A DNA stretch of 7,368 nt from JAWWPY01 sp964412845 (GTDB lineage: Bacteria > Actinomycetota > Actinomycetes > Streptosporangiales > Streptosporangiaceae). The DNA lies in contig CAYPQM010000239.1 of NCBI GenBank assembly GCA_964412845.1, positions 1 to 7,368 of the forward strand. The letters run 5' to 3'. The notes under the pieces are model-generated. The model was not told where the DNA came from. It searched no databases and saw nothing but the letters and a program-made list of their open reading frames with translations. This document shows positions 5,631 through 7,368 of this stretch, piece after piece. A program made the translations under genes and the position numbers. The first letter of the stretch is position 1, and each line of letters opens with the position of its first letter.

Positions 5631-6698
5631 GTGTTTCGTTTCTTGCTCTTCCTGTTGGGCACTCTCACCGTCAACCGGCCAGGGCATCGGGAACCCGCCT
5701 GGTACCGAGCTGACGATGCATACGGCAGGAACGATCCAGGCGCGCTGCGCACGGAGCCGGACCCACCGGCCAGCGATGAAACCTGGCCCGGTCAGCCCCG
5801 GACACTGCCGCCATGGCATCCGGGCGCGGCTGACGGCGTCACCATGCGGAGGCCAGGTGGCGGATGGGGCATTCGTGGCCCGCGCCGACGCCGGATCCCG
5901 CGTTGGGTCAAGTGGACTGCTGCTATGGCCGTGATCGGCCTGATCTTCCGCCGGGCGATCGCATCAGTGGTGCTGATGGCGCTTTCGGCCACCCTGCACC
6001 TCGTGGGGATCAATGTCCACCTGCCGAGCCTCAGGTTCGCCTGGCCCTGGCAAACAATCAGCGCTGGCAGCAGCAGTACCAACACCGATCTGGGGCCGTG
6101 GGTGCTGCAGAAGATCGAGGGAATCTCCAAGCCCGCCCTCGGCCAGGCCAACTTCAACTTCCTCTTCACCCACAAGGTCTCCAAGAGCATTGGCATATGG
6201 CCGTGCTGGTATGCCAGCACCTTCGACGCGGTAGGCCACGCGTCCGCCACGGTCGACCTCAATCCCGGCCCAGCCTGGTGGGCGCCGGCCTTGGGGCACT
6301 ACCGGCTGCACGTCCTTAGCCGGCCCGCGGACGGCAAGCCCGGCCACGTGACAGTCACGATGGTCCTGCCACGTCCGCAGCTACCGCAGTCCGCCCACGA
6401 CATCATGATCGACAACATCCCGTCAAAACCGGTGGACACACAGCACAGCTGGACGTACCCCGGATTTGCCTGCGGCGTGGTGCTGCGGCCTCAATTCCCT
6501 GAGTCGGTGCTATATTCCCAGGCCCAGCAGATCGCCTTCTATAAGGCCACGCACGTTCCGCAGGTCACCCGTCCGCTCATAAAGACCGCCGAGACCGAAG
6601 CAACGCAGACTGTCCGGGACAACTTCATTCAGCCTGCGGTTAATGCGTTTGGCTACACACTGGATCGGTTTACCGTTCGCTGGGCCGCCGCGCCATAA
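5631..6698 (+). CDS. Membrane-anchored protein of unknown family (355 aa)
   Basis: GTG at 5631 is preceded by AAGGTG (5618-5623) at good spacing. The N-terminus has a short hydrophobic stretch, FRFLLFLLGTLTV. A Pro/Gly-rich, tryptophan-containing tail follows to residue 85 and ends in the basic run RRRR before residues 90-127. That hydrophobic region is interrupted by Arg107-Arg108, so it is either one helix at 109-127 or a tight hairpin. Residues 150-355 are probably outside the membrane: a predicted strand-rich part with Cys192 and Cys281 (possible disulfide), then a long helix at about 296-338 (AQQIAFYKATHVPQVTRPL). The end, GYTLDRFTVRW, looks like a closing strand. The layout vaguely recalls DUF4230-like proteins, but I cannot assign it. 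It starts 35 bp after the hydrolase gene, so cotranscription is likely and a shared envelope role is inferred. Confidence 0.82.
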   Translation: MFRFLLFLLGTLTVNRPGHREPAWYRADDAYGRNDPGALRTEPDPPASDETWPGQPRTLPPWHPGAADGVTMRRPGGGWGIRGPRRRRIPRWVKWTAAMAVIGLIFRRAIASVVLMALSATLHLVGINVHLPSLRFAWPWQTISAGSSSTNTDLGPWVLQKIEGISKPALGQANFNFLFTHKVSKSIGIWPCWYASTFDAVGHASATVDLNPGPAWWAPALGHYRLHVLSRPADGKPGHVTVTMVLPRPQLPQSAHDIMIDNIPSKPVDTQHSWTYPGFACGVVLRPQFPESVLYSQAQQIAFYKATHVPQVTRPLIKTAETEATQTVRDNFIQPAVNAFGYTLDRFTVRWAAAP

Positions 6699-6715
6699 CC
6701 GGGCGATCTGACACC

Positions 6716-6741
6716 TCGAACCGGTGCCCCGCTGCGTTCGA
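6716..6741. repeat. Inverted repeat TCGAAC-N14-GTTCGA between genes
   Basis: TCGAAC (6716-6721) and GTTCGA (6736-6741) are perfect inverted repeats in the 91-bp gap before the lipoprotein gene. The half-sites equal LexA half-sites, but the 14-base spacing is not that of a LexA box (4). It could be a small hairpin or an operator for another dimeric regulator. No good -10 lies nearby. Confidence 0.3.
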
Positions 6742-6777
6742 TCCGCCGGGTAGGCTCCTCGGACACGCCGTGCCGAT

Positions 6778-6783
6778 GGAGGG
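6778..6783 (+). promoter_or_regulatory. Ribosome-binding site that sets a CTG start
   Basis: GGAGGG lies 6 bases before CTG at 6790. Between the in-frame stop at 6751-6753 and GTG at 6865 there is no in-frame ATG, GTG or TTG, so CTG at 6790 is the codon best placed for this site. Confidence 0.5.
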
Positions 6784-6789
6784 ATTGCG

Positions 6790-7281
6790 CTGCGCCTACT
6801 CATTGCGGTCGCCGTCGCCTGCACGGCCGTCCTCGTCGGGGGCTGCACCGCGAGCACAGGTCGCGTGGCATCATCCGCAGCACCGTCCGCGGCACCGGCG
6901 CGACCCGATCAGCGAACCGCATCAGCCTTGCTCAAGATCGCCACGCTCTTCAATGTCGAATACGACAGCCGCGATTACGGGCCGGTTTACGCTCGCTGGG
7001 ATGCCCGCAGCCAGGCGATCATCAGCAAGGCCGAGTACATCCGCCGGCACCGGGAGTGCCCGGGCGCACCGAACACGGCGGCGCAGGTGCAGGGCGCCAG
7101 CCCGGGCCCGCGTGGGGCATGGCTGGTGGATTACGAGATCGGTGGTCAGCGGCTGACCGACTACTGGTTCTATGTCCACCGCAGATGGGTATTCGACCTG
7201 GTGCTGAGCAACCCGGACGCAGTCAGGCTCTACCGGATGTCGCCGCAGCAGTATGCCGCGGCGGTCGGCTGCGCACACTGA
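6790..7281 (+). CDS. Small secreted lipoprotein, NTF2-like fold possible
   Basis: Read from CTG at 6790, the protein has 163 residues and begins MRLLIAVAVACTAVLVGGCT. This is a textbook lipoprotein signal: one basic residue, a hydrophobic core and a lipobox LVGGC with the lipidated Cys at 19. A GGAGGG site 6 bases upstream supports this start. The GTG at 6865 has no ribosome-binding site and would cut off the signal and lipobox. After a Ser/Ala/Pro tether, the mature domain (about residues 40-163) is mixed helix and strand, rich in aromatic residues, with YIRRHRECPGAP, DYWFYVHRRWVFDL and a terminal VGC. The two Cys, in ECPG and VGCAH, may pair. The length and strand pattern resemble NTF2-like extracytoplasmic domains, but I cannot name a family. 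It is the fourth envelope gene in a row. Confidence 0.75.
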   Translation: MRLLIAVAVACTAVLVGGCTASTGRVASSAAPSAAPARPDQRTASALLKIATLFNVEYDSRDYGPVYARWDARSQAIISKAEYIRRHRECPGAPNTAAQVQGASPGPRGAWLVDYEIGGQRLTDYWFYVHRRWVFDLVLSNPDAVRLYRMSPQQYAAAVGCAH

Positions 7282-7303
7282 TCCGTTCACGCCGGCGAGT
7301 TCC

Positions 7304-7317
7304 CCGGGCATGCCCGG
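7304..7317. terminator. Palindrome after the lipoprotein gene, possible weak terminator
   Basis: CCGGGCATGCCCGG is a perfect 14-bp palindrome starting 23 bases after the TGA at 7279-7281. No T-run follows. It could act as a factor-assisted terminator or be the core of an operator for a gene beyond the window. The last 51 bases hold nothing else I can support. Confidence 0.25.
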
Positions 7318-7368
7318 CGGCATCATCCGCGGCGGCCCGGCTGGGAGCGGATCTCCCCGCCCCCAGCC

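Noticed and set aside
6731..6750. GTTCGATCC resembling a tRNA T-arm, which might mark a tRNA gene end or attachment site
   Set aside because: The T-stem pairs imperfectly, there is no acceptor stem, anticodon arm or D-arm around it, and no second copy elsewhere in the window.
6922..7326. 134-codon minus-strand frame opposite the lipoprotein gene
   Set aside because: Antisense shadow; the plus strand has a ribosome-binding site, lipoprotein signal and a protein-like mature domain.

Overview
The window looks like chromosomal or element DNA of a high-GC Gram-positive actinomycete. Most codons end in G or C, GTG is used as a start, ribosome-binding sites are strong GAGGTG/GGAGG types, and secreted proteins carry long Ala/Pro/Ser/Thr linkers. 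Nothing in the sequence allows a genus call.

Left edge (1-447, minus strand): the first 35 codons of an APC-type amino-acid permease leave the window. Just upstream of it is a short remnant of the FAD-binding subunit of a molybdopterin dehydrogenase (CO dehydrogenase/xanthine dehydrogenase medium-subunit type). From 448 to about 1232 no intact gene can be supported; this stretch contains minus-strand fragments with coding-like base composition in shifted frames, and looks like decayed DNA.

Control region (1233-1295): two 14-bp sites resembling the actinobacterial LexA/SOS box lie 39 bp apart within an 18-bp direct repeat. The second overlaps the -10 of a good sigma70-like promoter (TTCACA, 18-bp spacer, TCTAAT). 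That promoter would start transcription at or beside the ATG of a small possible leaderless gene (1296-1562), whose stop codon overlaps the GTG start of the next gene.

Right part (1559-7281, plus strand): four closely spaced genes, all predicted to act in or outside the membrane. They are (1) a coiled-coil, single-pass membrane protein with a four-cysteine outer domain; (2) a 960-residue secreted protein joining a Cys/His CHAP- or NlpC-like peptidase, a GH73 glucosaminidase and a lysozyme-like C-terminal domain through low-complexity linkers; (3) a membrane-anchored protein of unknown family; and (4) a small lipoprotein whose signal peptide and lipobox are only kept if translation starts at a CTG codon. 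Together they look like an envelope-spanning or wall-remodelling set, most like the accessory genes of a Gram-positive conjugation or type IV secretion locus. No ATPase, coupling protein or relaxase is in the window, so this role is inferred. If the LexA-like boxes are real, the set would be induced by DNA damage.
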